Shown here piece after piece: positions 9,981 through 18,270 of a stretch of DNA of 54,972 bases. Location: the NCBI GenBank assembly GCA_022823085.1, contig JAJDXV010000140.1:1-54972 (forward strand), given 5' to 3'. The position numbers and the translations under genes are program-made. The notes under the pieces are model-generated. The model worked only from the letters and a program-made list of their open reading frames with translations. It searched no databases and was not told the origin of the DNA. How positions within the stretch are numbered: position 1 is the first letter of the stretch; each line of letters opens with the position of its first letter. The stretch comes from Candidatus Poribacteria bacterium. Lineage in GTDB: Bacteria; Poribacteria; WGA-4E; WGA-3G.

Positions 9981-10823
9981 ATGGCAAATGGAATCTCACG
10001 ATTTTTTAAGTCGATATGGTATACGCTAACAGGCCGCGCACATGAGGCAGCGGATCGAATGATGGAAAACCCTGAAGCCGTTAGAGGGGCTTACGAAGAC
10101 ATCATCGCCGATAAGAAGGGAAATATTCAACGCTATAAGCAAGCGATCGGTCAACTTATAGCACTCGTGGAACGCAAGAAATCCACGGTGAAGAACCTTA
10201 CCGACGAAGTCGAAAAGTTGGAAGAATTGAAATCTGGGGCAATCGCTAAGGCACAGCAGACCGCTGCCGACCTGCAAGCACAAGGAATGGCACCCGAAGA
10301 AGTCAAACAACACGCTGAATATGTACGCTGCGTTACGGCTTACCAAGAATTCAATACCAATCTCGAAGACAAAACCGGACAGATCTCTGCCCTCGAAAGC
10401 GAAATTGAAGAGGCGCAAGCCGGTATTGACAACCATAAAATCCAGATTACCGGTCTACATCGCGATTTAGAACAGATTAAGAATGAACAGTCTGAAGCCG
10501 TCGCTGATCTCATTACCGCGCGCGAGCAAGAAGAGATCGCCGATATGCTTTCAGGGATCAGTATGGATGGTACCTCTGCTGAACTGACACGGATGCGCGA
10601 AATTCGCGAGAAGGCGAAAGGACGTTCAGTCGTCGCACAAGAGTTGGCGGGTACAGATTCACGAGCGGAAGAAGAGGAATTTCTCGCAGCCGCACGCTCA
10701 GCTTCAAACTCCGACGAATTTGACGCGCTGATTTTCGGCGCACAGCAGACAGATACACAGACGGAAACGGAAACAGAACCGGCTAAGAAGACAGAGGATT
10801 CTGATTCTGAGCTGCCGCTCTAA
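9981..10823 (+). CDS. PspA/IM30 (Vipp1) family protein
   Basis: 280 residues from the ATG at 9981, preceded by an AGGAGG ribosome-binding site (the frame is open upstream to 9900). It has the PspA/IM30 layout: a short N-terminal amphipathic helix (MANGISRFFKSIWYTLTGRA), then long coiled coils to about residue 190, then an acidic, low-complexity tail. Family members form ESCRT-III-like polymers on the inner membrane and protect it under stress. The next gene is an AAA ATPase. This PspA-plus-AAA arrangement suggests ATPase-driven remodelling in place of the enterobacterial PspF/PspBC system, none of which is here. The acidic tail, about 35 residues rich in T and E, is not typical of PspA. Confidence 0.8.
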   Translation: MANGISRFFKSIWYTLTGRAHEAADRMMENPEAVRGAYEDIIADKKGNIQRYKQAIGQLIALVERKKSTVKNLTDEVEKLEELKSGAIAKAQQTAADLQAQGMAPEEVKQHAEYVRCVTAYQEFNTNLEDKTGQISALESEIEEAQAGIDNHKIQITGLHRDLEQIKNEQSEAVADLITAREQEEIADMLSGISMDGTSAELTRMREIREKAKGRSVVAQELAGTDSRAEEEEFLAAARSASNSDEFDALIFGAQQTDTQTETETEPAKKTEDSDSELPL

Positions 10824-10935
10824 CGTACCGCTTACAAGTGTCTCACAGCGACGCAAGTTTGCTACCGAAAAGTGAAGGGGGCGACAACTCATACCTGTTA
10901 AAAGCCCAACCTATGCATTCCGATCCGAAGCCGGA

Positions 10936-12759
10936 ATGCTCATTAACTCTGGGACATCTCGGAGTCTCGTCCTGTCCGGAAATATCCACGACCTCTTTTT
11001 TTTAAAGGAAGAAGAGCGTACGGATTATATTCCGATCGTCCCCTTTTTAACGCATAGTTGGGATATACCCGGGTTCATCCTGATAGTTTACGAACTCAAC
11101 GGTCCCATACGTTTCGCTCAGGATACGGAACGCGAAAAGGTTGAGCGTGTCTTCAACCGATGGCGCGGTTTAACCGAGACTGGCACTGATATAGATGCAC
11201 CTCCCAGTCCATCGAGCGGACGCGCGACTGCGGGCGGATCACTCGACACAGCTATAGAACCTTCTAATGCATCTTTCTCACAGTACATGACGGATGCGAT
11301 CGGCAGCCCGACATTTGCGCTGGAACTCCTCCGCCAGTTTTGCCTGCTTTCACGTAGCACAAACAGCGATGGCGAAAAATTTCTCTCCGAAAAACTGATT
11401 ATCCTGATAGAAGCAGCCGATATGCTGCTCCCAGAAGGCGAGATACGGAGTTTATCCGTTCAGGATAGACATCGGGTCAGTATCGTTCAGGACTGGATTT
11501 CCGATTCCAATTTCATGAACGGCAACGATACCGTTATTTTCATTACGGAGTCTCCGAGTCTCCTGAACTCACGGATTATCAGGTTGCCACAGGTCGTCAA
11601 CGTTGAAATCCCAGCACCGGGGATGTCGGAACGTCAGCACTTCATTTCGTGGTTTAACAACACGCCGCAATTCATCGAGAAACCGTTGAACCTGTGGGGT
11701 ACACAAGCGCAACTCGCAATGTTGACAGCCGGATTATCCATACAGGCACTCCGTCAAATGCTACTCTACGCCTGTTACGCCGGTGAGAAACTTCAACCCG
11801 AAGATGTTATTGAGAAGGTTTCTGAATTCATCCAGACCCAGTTGGGTGAAGATGTTGTCGAGTTTAAAAAGCCTGCACACAGCCTAAAAGACATCGTCGG
11901 TAACCAGAAGTTAGTGGATTTCCTAAAAACGCAGCTGATTCCGCGTATCACCTCAACGGGTCCCGATGCCATTCCGGGAATGAGCGTCTGCGGTCCCATC
12001 GGCAGCGGAAAAACCTTTATTTTCGAGGGACTCGCCGGTCAACTCGATATCCCCGTCCTCGTCCTCAAGAACATCCGGAGTATGTGGTTCGGACAGACAG
12101 ATGTCATCTTTGAACGACTCCGACGGTTGTTGATGGCACTCGTGAAAGTGCTCATTTTCGTTGATGAAGCGGACACGCAATTTGGGGGTGTTGGCAGGGA
12201 TGCACACAGTACAGAACGGCGTTTGACAGGAAAGATACAGGCGATGATGTCAGACCCACAACTCCGTGGTAATATCACATGGCTTCTGATGACTGCCCGT
12301 ATCTATAACCTCTCACCTGATTTACGACGCGAAGGCAGAGTCGGAGATATAGTGGTTCCAGTCCTGGATCCGAGCGGCGAAGACCGTGAGGATTTTCTCC
12401 GATGGACGATTGCCAAGGTCGCCTCCAGTCCCTTTTCTGAGGAAGATATTGAGCGACTCCTGAAAGTAACCGAAGACTATTCTGCAGCGAGTTTCGCCTC
12501 GCTGCGTTCCGACCTTGAAGCCGCCAGTCTTATCAAGGCAAATTCGGAAACAACCGGTGAACTCACCGTCGATGAAATCATCGCCGTCGCCGAAGATCGG
12601 ATCCTACCGAATATCGGACCGATAAGACAGTACCAGACCTTACAGGCGCTTCTCAACTGCACACGAAAATCGCTACTCCCCGGCGACTATTCCCCAGAGA
12701 TCCGAGAATCATGGGTGAAACAGATCGCGCAGCTTGAAGCGATAGGTGTTAGAGGATAG
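10936..12759 (+). CDS. AAA-family ATPase with degenerate N-terminal and active C-terminal AAA modules
   Basis: 607 residues from the first ATG. The C-terminal AAA module has Walker A GPIGSGKT (353-360), Walker B VLIFVDEAD (405-412) and a sensor/arginine-finger region near LRREGR. The N-terminal half keeps a Walker-B-like strand (LIILIEAADML) and a sensor-like FITESPS but no P-loop, so it is probably a non-hydrolysing AAA module. It lies 112 bases after the pspA-like gene on the same strand, which suggests a remodelling ATPase for the PspA-like polymer. The frame stays open upstream to a stop at 10873-10875, and the residues there (PTYAFRSEAG) read as a continuation of the first helix. The true start may therefore be earlier, possibly a non-canonical ATA at 10891 behind AGGGGG. 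Confidence 0.75.
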   Translation: MLINSGTSRSLVLSGNIHDLFFLKEEERTDYIPIVPFLTHSWDIPGFILIVYELNGPIRFAQDTEREKVERVFNRWRGLTETGTDIDAPPSPSSGRATAGGSLDTAIEPSNASFSQYMTDAIGSPTFALELLRQFCLLSRSTNSDGEKFLSEKLIILIEAADMLLPEGEIRSLSVQDRHRVSIVQDWISDSNFMNGNDTVIFITESPSLLNSRIIRLPQVVNVEIPAPGMSERQHFISWFNNTPQFIEKPLNLWGTQAQLAMLTAGLSIQALRQMLLYACYAGEKLQPEDVIEKVSEFIQTQLGEDVVEFKKPAHSLKDIVGNQKLVDFLKTQLIPRITSTGPDAIPGMSVCGPIGSGKTFIFEGLAGQLDIPVLVLKNIRSMWFGQTDVIFERLRRLLMALVKVLIFVDEADTQFGGVGRDAHSTERRLTGKIQAMMSDPQLRGNITWLLMTARIYNLSPDLRREGRVGDIVVPVLDPSGEDREDFLRWTIAKVASSPFSEEDIERLLKVTEDYSAASFASLRSDLEAASLIKANSETTGELTVDEIIAVAEDRILPNIGPIRQYQTLQALLNCTRKSLLPGDYSPEIRESWVKQIAQLEAIGVRG

Positions 12760-12775
12760 CAAGAAAAATGCTGCA

Positions 12776-12805
12776 TTCGCATACGACCTAATTTTGTGTT
12801 ATAAT
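12776..12805 (+). promoter_or_regulatory. Predicted promoter for the small protein/retropepsin module
   Basis: A perfect TATAAT at 12800-12805 with a weak -35 (TTCGCA, 12776-12781) 18 bases upstream. It sits between the AAA ATPase stop and the ATG at 12870. Confidence 0.35.
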
Positions 12806-12869
12806 GTTAATGAATGTGTAATGAACACAGCCTGGTGTTTTATAACAACATTTCAGAAGGAGAATTACC

Positions 12870-13163
12870 ATGTCATATTCTGATGCTACCTCTGAAACCA
12901 TCGCCGCCCGCGGCGAAGAAATCTATCAGCAGTACCGCGAAGAACTTGAAGCTCAACACAAAGGTCAGTTTTTTGTAGTTGACATTGAAACGGAAAACTA
13001 TGAAATCGCCGATGAGGATTTAGAAGCTACAAAACGGCTACTTGCCAAGAATCCCAAGGCTATGACTTACGGTGTGCGAATCGGGTACCCGGCCACCCAC
13101 GGTATCGGCTTTGGCTTCATGCAATATAATGTGGAATACTATAATGATAACAGGGAAAATTAG
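12870..13163 (+). CDS. Small protein of unknown function, first copy of a duplicated pair
   Basis: 97 residues with a strong AGAAGGAG ribosome-binding site. I do not recognise a named function. The protein starts with a helix (SETIAARGEEIYQQYREELEA) followed by a beta-rich segment around FFVVDIETENYEIAD and a C-terminal strand. It overlaps the next gene, a retropepsin-like protease, by 20 bases, so the two are translationally linked. A second copy lies at 13524. Such small helix-plus-strand proteins next to clan AA proteases look like a recurring two-gene module, but a toxin-antitoxin role would be speculation. Confidence 0.7.
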   Translation: MSYSDATSETIAARGEEIYQQYREELEAQHKGQFFVVDIETENYEIADEDLEATKRLLAKNPKAMTYGVRIGYPATHGIGFGFMQYNVEYYNDNREN

Positions 13164-13512
13164 AGACGAACGCGTAGCTATCATTGAAGTGGAGGTTATA
13201 GGCTTAAATCAGCGCGCGAAAATTGAGGCAACCCTTGATACCGGATTTACGGGCTATCTGACACTACCAGAGTTTTTAATTCACCACTTAAGGCTCCCAC
13301 AGATTGGTACTCGGCACACAATTATCGCTCACGGAAGGGCAGTACTGCTTGACTTGTATCTTGCCAAAGTAATTTGGCACGGCAAAGAACGCGATATAGA
13401 AGTTCTGCAAACAGACAAGCAACCGTTGGTCGGTATGTCAATGCTTCGCGGAAGCCGTCTAACCTTGGGCGTTGTGCCAGATGGCGACGTAACGATTGCC
13501 CCACTGCGATAG
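13144..13512 (+). CDS. Clan AA (retropepsin-like) aspartic protease
   Basis: 122 residues from the ATG at 13144, inside the end of the upstream gene (20-base overlap, other frame). The active-site motif ATLDTGFTGYLTLP is clear (Asp-Thr-Gly near residue 31), and a second hydrophobic-Gly motif (PLVGMSML) falls near residue 98, as in single-domain retropepsin-like proteases that work as dimers. No transmembrane segment is seen, so it is probably cytoplasmic. Longer readings from upstream ATGs would run through the previous gene in another frame and are unlikely. Its natural substrate is unknown; the small neighbouring proteins are candidates by position only. Confidence 0.8.
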   Translation: MITGKIRDERVAIIEVEVIGLNQRAKIEATLDTGFTGYLTLPEFLIHHLRLPQIGTRHTIIAHGRAVLLDLYLAKVIWHGKERDIEVLQTDKQPLVGMSMLRGSRLTLGVVPDGDVTIAPLR

Positions 13513-13523
13513 GGAGAATCGCT

Positions 13524-13790
13524 ATATCATATTCTGATAACACCTCCGAAACTATCGCTGCCCGCGGTGAAGAATTCTATCAACCCTTGCTGGATGAACT
13601 TGAATCTCAACACAAAGGCAAAATTTTTGTAGTTGACCTTGAAACAGGGAACTATGAAATTGATAATGGGGATTTGGTCGCTACAGACCGTCTCCTTGCC
13701 AAGAATCCCGACGCTGTTACTTACAGTTTACGTATCGGCTTTGGACCTATCTACAAACTCGGCTTTAGATCTTACGGTTGGAAACCTTAA
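13524..13790 (+). CDS. Second copy of the duplicated small protein, with an apparent ATA start codon
   Basis: About 88 residues, clearly paralogous to the product of 12870-13163 (shared SYSD.TSETIAARGEE, QHKGK.FVVD and LAKNP..TY segments). DNA alignment around the starts pairs the first gene's ATG-TCA-TAT-TCT with ATA-TCA-TAT-TCT here. An AGGGAG ribosome-binding site precedes it by 7 bases. Either ATA is used as a rare start or the start codon has been lost by a point mutation. The frame is open upstream to an ATG at 13374, but that part lies inside the protease gene in another frame and has no similarity to the paralogue. The C-terminus differs from the first copy (RIGFGPIYKLGFRSYGWKP). Confidence 0.55.
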   Translation: MSYSDNTSETIAARGEEFYQPLLDELESQHKGKIFVVDLETGNYEIDNGDLVATDRLLAKNPDAVTYSLRIGFGPIYKLGFRSYGWKP

Positions 13791-13829
13791 TGATGGCTCC
13801 CGTTAGAAATAAAAGCGAAAGGTGTTCCG

Positions 13830-14306
13830 ATGAAACCTCAAAACATATCCATATCCCAACAACTTTCAATCACGGTGTGGCATATCGCAACTTTTGCTCT
13901 TCTTTTATTCTGTATAACAACCGTAGTTCCCGCCCAAACTGTTGAGCAGATTGCTGAAAAAGCATTAGCCGCCACGGTCTACTTGGAGATGAAGGACAGC
14001 ACAGGCAAAACTATTGGATTTGGCAGTGGTTTCTTCGTGGCGGAAAATCTGATCGCTACGAACTATCACGTCATAGAAGGTGCAGCAACTGGAACTGCCA
14101 GATTAGTGAAAAACACGCGATTGGCTGAGATCTACACCAATTACATTAACGAATACACGACATACACTATTGAAGGCTTTACTGCAACTGACGAAACAAA
14201 CCATCTTATTCTCCTAGTATTGCTTCAAGATAGAGTTGGAGAGTTGATACCTTGGAAATGGGAGAAAATTGATGCAAAGATAGATGAATTATTGGACCGG
14301 GAATAG
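13830..14306 (+). CDS. Truncated HtrA/DegP-like trypsin-type protease, probably inactive
   Basis: 158 residues with a signal peptide (hydrophobic stretch ~17-34 ending TTVVPAQ). It then follows the start of an S1C serine protease: FGSGFFV, and NYHVIEG with the catalytic His. The position of the catalytic Asp, usually DL in a TDETNDL-type loop, reads TNHLILL, so Asp is replaced by His. The sequence then departs from the family and stops before any GNSGGP serine motif. It is therefore a fragment, either a decaying pseudogene or a secreted remnant. The next gene encodes a TPR protein; protease and TPR parts are often paired in one protein, so these two may be pieces of a broken fusion. Confidence 0.6.
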   Translation: MKPQNISISQQLSITVWHIATFALLLFCITTVVPAQTVEQIAEKALAATVYLEMKDSTGKTIGFGSGFFVAENLIATNYHVIEGAATGTARLVKNTRLAEIYTNYINEYTTYTIEGFTATDETNHLILLVLLQDRVGELIPWKWEKIDAKIDELLDRE

Positions 14307-14629
14307 GATTAATAGGACATCTGATCCCATTCGGCCCGCCATACCAAAAGTGATAATATTCGCGACTTATCTCATTCGGATCCCCAGTTCCCATAGTCTG
14401 ACAGAAGTGAGTTAGCACTAAATAGAGAACCCCGCAGATTTTTCAATCCGCGAAACGTGCATCATCTGCAATTTAGACAGAGAAAAAGTCAATGAATATG
14501 CTAAATCAATCTGATCTCCGAAACGGTCTCAGTAGCCTTTTGCAAAAGATTTGCAGGATAGCCGAAAAATCTACCGATTAGTTAAACATCGAGAGGTGCT
14601 GAAAATAGCACTTTAAGGGGAGTTTGTTA
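14307..14629. other. Intergenic stretch of 323 bases with no supported gene
   Basis: It lies between the truncated protease and the TPR gene. No promoter of quality and no RNA gene was recognised. A short GTGCT/AGCAC hairpin precedes the TPR ribosome-binding site. A - strand reading across 14330-14418 (containing SREYYHFWYGGPNG) looks protein-like but has no start or context, and may be the relic of a lost gene. Confidence 0.4.
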
Positions 14630-16444
14630 ATGGCACATGACCACAACACAGCATCCGCTGATACCTACTTCCGACAAGGCAATTCACTCTACGAGATGGA
14701 ACTCTACGAGGAAGCTATTGAGGCCTATAACAGTGCAATCCGTTTAAACCCGAATAGTATTATTGCCTTCTACAACCGAGGTCTCGCCAAAACGAAACTC
14801 GGACACTATGCCGACGCTATACAAGACTTCAACATCGCCATACGCCGGAAACCCGATTTTGCTGAAGCCTACTACAGTCGGGGAAATGCTAACACCAGCC
14901 TCAAACAACACCTCCAAGCTGTCACTGAGTATGATAAAGCGATACGATGCAAACCCAATTACGTCGAAGCTTACATGCGCCGGGGTGCTGCGAAACTCTT
15001 CCTCGGTCAGCATGCTGAAGCCATAAAAGATTATGACTTCGTTATACAACACACCCCGAATGAAGTCATCGCTTACCACAATCGTGGATTGATCAAAGCT
15101 GAACTCGGACAATACGCAGCTGCTATCGCGGATTTTGATGAAGCCATACAACGCAATCCTAATAACACTGAGGTTTACATTGACCGGGGAACTGCGAAGT
15201 TTAGCCTCCATCAATATGCGCTAGCTGTCCAAGACTATGACCTCGCTATACAACGCAATCCCGATAGAGCCGATACGTACTACAATCGCGGAGCTGCAAA
15301 GAGTAGACTCGGTCAACACGCAGAGGCTCTCACAGACTATGACAAAGCTATACAACTCAAGCCTGACTATACTGAAGCCTATGATAGCCGAGGCATGATG
15401 AAAGCCGCCCTTGGCGAATATATTGAAGCCATCAAAGATTATGATGCGGCGATACGATGCAAACCCAATTACGCCGAAACCTATAATAATCGAGGGGTCG
15501 CGAAACAGGAACTCGGTCAACACGCAGAGGCTCTCACAGACTATGACAAAGCTATACAACTCAAGCCTGATTATATCAAAGCCTATAACAATCGAGGGGT
15601 CGCGAAACGGGAGCTCGGCGAACATGCCGCTGCTGTTGCTGATTATGACATCGCCATCCGATGTGACCCCGATTACGCTGAAGCATACTGTAATCGAGGG
15701 GCTGCGAAGACGAAACTCGGTCAACATGATGCCGCTATCGCAGATTTAGACACAGCGATACATCTCAATCCGAATGATGCTGCCCCCTATTACAATCGAG
15801 GAGCTGTGAAGGTCGTTCAGGGCGAACACGCAGCCGCTATCGCGGATTTTGATGAAGCCATACAACGTAATCCTGACCTTATCGATGCCTATTACAATCG
15901 CGGATTTGCTAAGGGTAATCTTTATCAATATGCCGAGGCAATACAAGACTTTGACATCGTGATACAGCACAAACCTGATGATGCCCAAACCTATCTCATG
16001 CGTGGGGGTATAAAGTCGGCCCTCGGTCAGTATGCCGAGGCTATACGAGACTTTGACACTGCCCTACAATACAACCCCTATGATTTCAAAATTTATGTCA
16101 CTCGCGGGACCGCGAGGGCTGCCATTGGCGAATATGCTGAAGCCATAGAAGACTTTGACGTTGCAGTACAGGACAACCCCGAAATTGATTTTGTTTTCCT
16201 CTACCGCGGACATGCCAAAGCAAAACTTGGCGAATACCTTGATGCTATACAAGACTTTAATACGGCGGCACGTCTGAATCCCAATGATCCCCAAATCCCT
16301 CTCCTAAAGGCAGGAGCGAAATTAGAATTAGAGAGAGTTCGAGAAGCGAAACAGGATCTTCGCACGGCTTTGAGACTGGCGAAAAAGAAAGGCGATGCAG
16401 ACCTGATAACCCACATTGAGAAAACACTGTGTAGCCTCAAATAG
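14630..16444 (+). CDS. Tetratricopeptide repeat protein made of about 17 TPRs
   Basis: 604 residues from the ATG at 14630, with AAGGGGAG 7 bases upstream. The whole protein is TPRs with strict 34-residue spacing (consensus AYYNRGxAKxxLGQHAEAIxDYDxAIQxNPD), about 16 canonical and one degenerate. There is no signal peptide, membrane helix or catalytic domain. It is a protein-interaction scaffold by family; the partner is unknown. Several repeats are nearly identical at DNA level (15310-15365 and 15514-15569, 204 bases apart), pointing to recent expansion by unequal exchange. It follows a truncated protease gene and is convergent with an oxidoreductase gene. Confidence 0.85.
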   Translation: MAHDHNTASADTYFRQGNSLYEMELYEEAIEAYNSAIRLNPNSIIAFYNRGLAKTKLGHYADAIQDFNIAIRRKPDFAEAYYSRGNANTSLKQHLQAVTEYDKAIRCKPNYVEAYMRRGAAKLFLGQHAEAIKDYDFVIQHTPNEVIAYHNRGLIKAELGQYAAAIADFDEAIQRNPNNTEVYIDRGTAKFSLHQYALAVQDYDLAIQRNPDRADTYYNRGAAKSRLGQHAEALTDYDKAIQLKPDYTEAYDSRGMMKAALGEYIEAIKDYDAAIRCKPNYAETYNNRGVAKQELGQHAEALTDYDKAIQLKPDYIKAYNNRGVAKRELGEHAAAVADYDIAIRCDPDYAEAYCNRGAAKTKLGQHDAAIADLDTAIHLNPNDAAPYYNRGAVKVVQGEHAAAIADFDEAIQRNPDLIDAYYNRGFAKGNLYQYAEAIQDFDIVIQHKPDDAQTYLMRGGIKSALGQYAEAIRDFDTALQYNPYDFKIYVTRGTARAAIGEYAEAIEDFDVAVQDNPEIDFVFLYRGHAKAKLGEYLDAIQDFNTAARLNPNDPQIPLLKAGAKLELERVREAKQDLRTALRLAKKKGDADLITHIEKTLCSLK

Positions 16445-16474
16445 TAAAAGCATGGAACCTATGAGAACCTCGCG

Positions 16475-17623
16475 TCAGTTGAGGATGATAACCGCCCCGC
16501 TTGCAGCAGAACGATACCCCGCACAGATGATTTCAACAGAATGCGCAGCAAATTCGGCATTCATCTCACTCTCAACACCGTTCTCAATACAATCTATGAA
16601 CGCACTGAATTCCCGGGGGCCATCGTCTCCGCTGCCGACATCTATCCACTGCTGTTTCGGGCGCATACCGCTCTCTGCCTGTGTGCTACTCCACATCCCC
16701 ATCGGATCGAGCGGGTGCGGGGACGGTGGCTCAAACGCCGGTTCAGCGGCAAACACTTCCAGCCGGTTCACTGAAGCATCAAACGTCAAGCTGCCTTCAG
16801 TACCGATGAGATGTACCTTCCGAACGCCGCCTTGTGCATGACTCTGCCAACCGTAACGTCCGCTGGTAATCGTTGCCGTCGTACCATCTTCTAACGTCAG
16901 CACCAATGCGCCAAAGTCTTCGAGATCACAATCGAGATGCTCCTTGAAGAAATAGTTCGCTGTTCCACCAAACACGTGCTGCACCCGTTTCTGTGTCAAC
17001 CAATTCACCATAGACACCGCGTAGACCCCGACATCAAACATCTCAGGTTTCGCTTCAACGAAACTGTAGCGTTCCAGCGTAGGTTTTTGGACCCTTTTTT
17101 CTCCGACAGGCGCGGTGCCGGGATGCCCCTTAGAGAAGAGGACATCGCAATGGATAGCCTGGAGTTCGCCGATGCGCCCACCGGTCAATGCTCGCTGAAC
17201 CGTGCGTGCCCAAGCACTATGGATATTACTGAACATCTGGGTGCGTACACCGCTTTTTGAGACCGCCGCAACGATCCGGTTCGCATCTTCCGGATTGAGT
17301 GCCATCGGTTTATCAAGATAGACGTGTTTTCCCGCTTCCGCGCATTTTGCACCGACACGTCCACGACGTTCCACCTCCGTGCAGAGACTAACGATATGTA
17401 CGTCCTCACGTGCCAAAGCGTCGTCGAGATCACGGATGAAAGGTAGATTTAACGATTCTGCAAGCGCGCGTGCCAGTGCCACCCGTTCTGGTGGTGCATC
17501 GAGTTCGTCGGCAAACGCAATCAACCGGCAGCGTTCGTCTTGGGCAAAAAGTGAGGCGTAATTCTCCTGATGCGTGCGGTGTCCACCGAGCAGAAGCACA
17601 CCGTATTTTCCGTTTTGCTGCAT
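16475..17623 (-). CDS. Gfo/Idh/MocA family oxidoreductase
   Basis: 382 residues. The N-terminal NAD(P)-binding Rossmann domain starts at GVLLLGGHRTH and includes the family's EAGKHVYLDKPMA motif, in which the lysine of the (E/D)KP signature is the catalytic-pocket residue. The C-terminal two-thirds is the alpha/beta substrate domain. By family it oxidises or reduces a sugar, inositol or related polyol; the substrate cannot be read. The start ATG follows GGAGG lying within the end of the upstream gene, 2 bases from its stop, so the two genes are translated together. Confidence 0.85.
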   Translation of the reverse strand: MQQNGKYGVLLLGGHRTHQENYASLFAQDERCRLIAFADELDAPPERVALARALAESLNLPFIRDLDDALAREDVHIVSLCTEVERRGRVGAKCAEAGKHVYLDKPMALNPEDANRIVAAVSKSGVRTQMFSNIHSAWARTVQRALTGGRIGELQAIHCDVLFSKGHPGTAPVGEKRVQKPTLERYSFVEAKPEMFDVGVYAVSMVNWLTQKRVQHVFGGTANYFFKEHLDCDLEDFGALVLTLEDGTTATITSGRYGWQSHAQGGVRKVHLIGTEGSLTFDASVNRLEVFAAEPAFEPPSPHPLDPMGMWSSTQAESGMRPKQQWIDVGSGDDGPREFSAFIDCIENGVESEMNAEFAAHSVEIICAGYRSAASGAVIILN

Positions 17624-17625
17624 GT

Positions 17626-18069
17626 TTAAACCTCCAATTCAATGGGTTGACCGCTTTCAAGCGATTGCGTTATAGCCGCTGTCAACTCGCCAGTACCCTC
17701 AAGTTCCGGGAGAATGGCGTTCTCGTAATGTCTACCGATTGGCGTTTCGTGGTAGATGACACCTCTGTTCCCGACCAACATGATGTCGATCGCTGTTTCA
17801 ATATCACCTCTGTCAACGCTCAGGAGTGCCATCTGGCCGCCGATATAGTGAACCATCACCGTCACCTGTGTGCTGTCTACGTGTCCCTGTGCATAGACAC
17901 GTTCCGGTGACGAGGGGATCCATTCATTTGTAAGGGCCGTCACCACGCCGATGGATGACAACAGATCCGCACTTTCGTCCGCCAGATGTAGGACACAGCG
18001 CAGGAACACTGGACTCCCAATCCGATCTTTCTCAAGCACAGATTGAACCGATTTTTTTAGTAGTTCCAT
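17626..18069 (-). CDS. Small protein co-transcribed with an oxidoreductase, resembling a Gfo/Idh C-terminal domain
   Basis: 147 residues from the ATG at 18069, preceded by GGAAGGAG. It has no nucleotide-binding motif. The strand-rich pattern (SPVFLRCVLHLADESADLL, GHVDSTQVTVMVHYIGGQ, GNRGVIYHE) resembles the substrate half of Gfo/Idh/MocA enzymes without the Rossmann half. It ends 2 bases before the oxidoreductase start, so the pair could form one functional unit, such as a detached substrate or dimerisation domain. That is inference; I know of no named family. Confidence 0.6.
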   Translation of the reverse strand: MELLKKSVQSVLEKDRIGSPVFLRCVLHLADESADLLSSIGVVTALTNEWIPSSPERVYAQGHVDSTQVTVMVHYIGGQMALLSVDRGDIETAIDIMLVGNRGVIYHETPIGRHYENAILPELEGTGELTAAITQSLESGQPIELEV

Positions 18070-18134
18070 TTCTCTCCTTCCTAAAATGATGACCAAAATA
18101 TGTTGACGAATCTGCAGATATTATGCTATAGTGT

Positions 18135-18260
18135 GTAGGGTCATCGGTTACCAGTTTTCAGTTATCAATTACAAGAAGATTCTGTTAGACGAAACCTCTT
18201 AACCGACAACCGAAAGGGTTTTCATAGAAAACCCGAACCGACAACTGACAACTATAAATG
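18135..18260. repeat. Dispersed leader repeat with an internal 8-bp perfect hairpin
   Basis: Intergenic repeats of the type AACCGACAACCGA and AACTGACAACT just before the rhodanese gene. GGGTTTTC (18216-18223) and GAAAACCC (18227-18234) form an 8-bp stem with a 3-base loop. Related sequence occurs near 1395, 21661, 29689, 30375, 35080 and 37314. Confidence 0.5.
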
Positions 18261-18270
18261 GAGGAAAACT

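Noticed and set aside
13374..13523. ATG-started N-terminal extension of the second small protein
   Set aside because: It lies within the protease gene in another frame and has no similarity to the paralogue, so the ATA-based start is preferred.
14330..14418. Protein-like - strand reading (YYHFWYGGPNG)
   Set aside because: Too short, no start or ribosome-binding site, and its frame runs into the protease gene; at most a relic.
14630..16444. Repeat array in DNA as a non-coding element
   Set aside because: The periodicity is exactly 102 bases in frame and explained by TPR coding.
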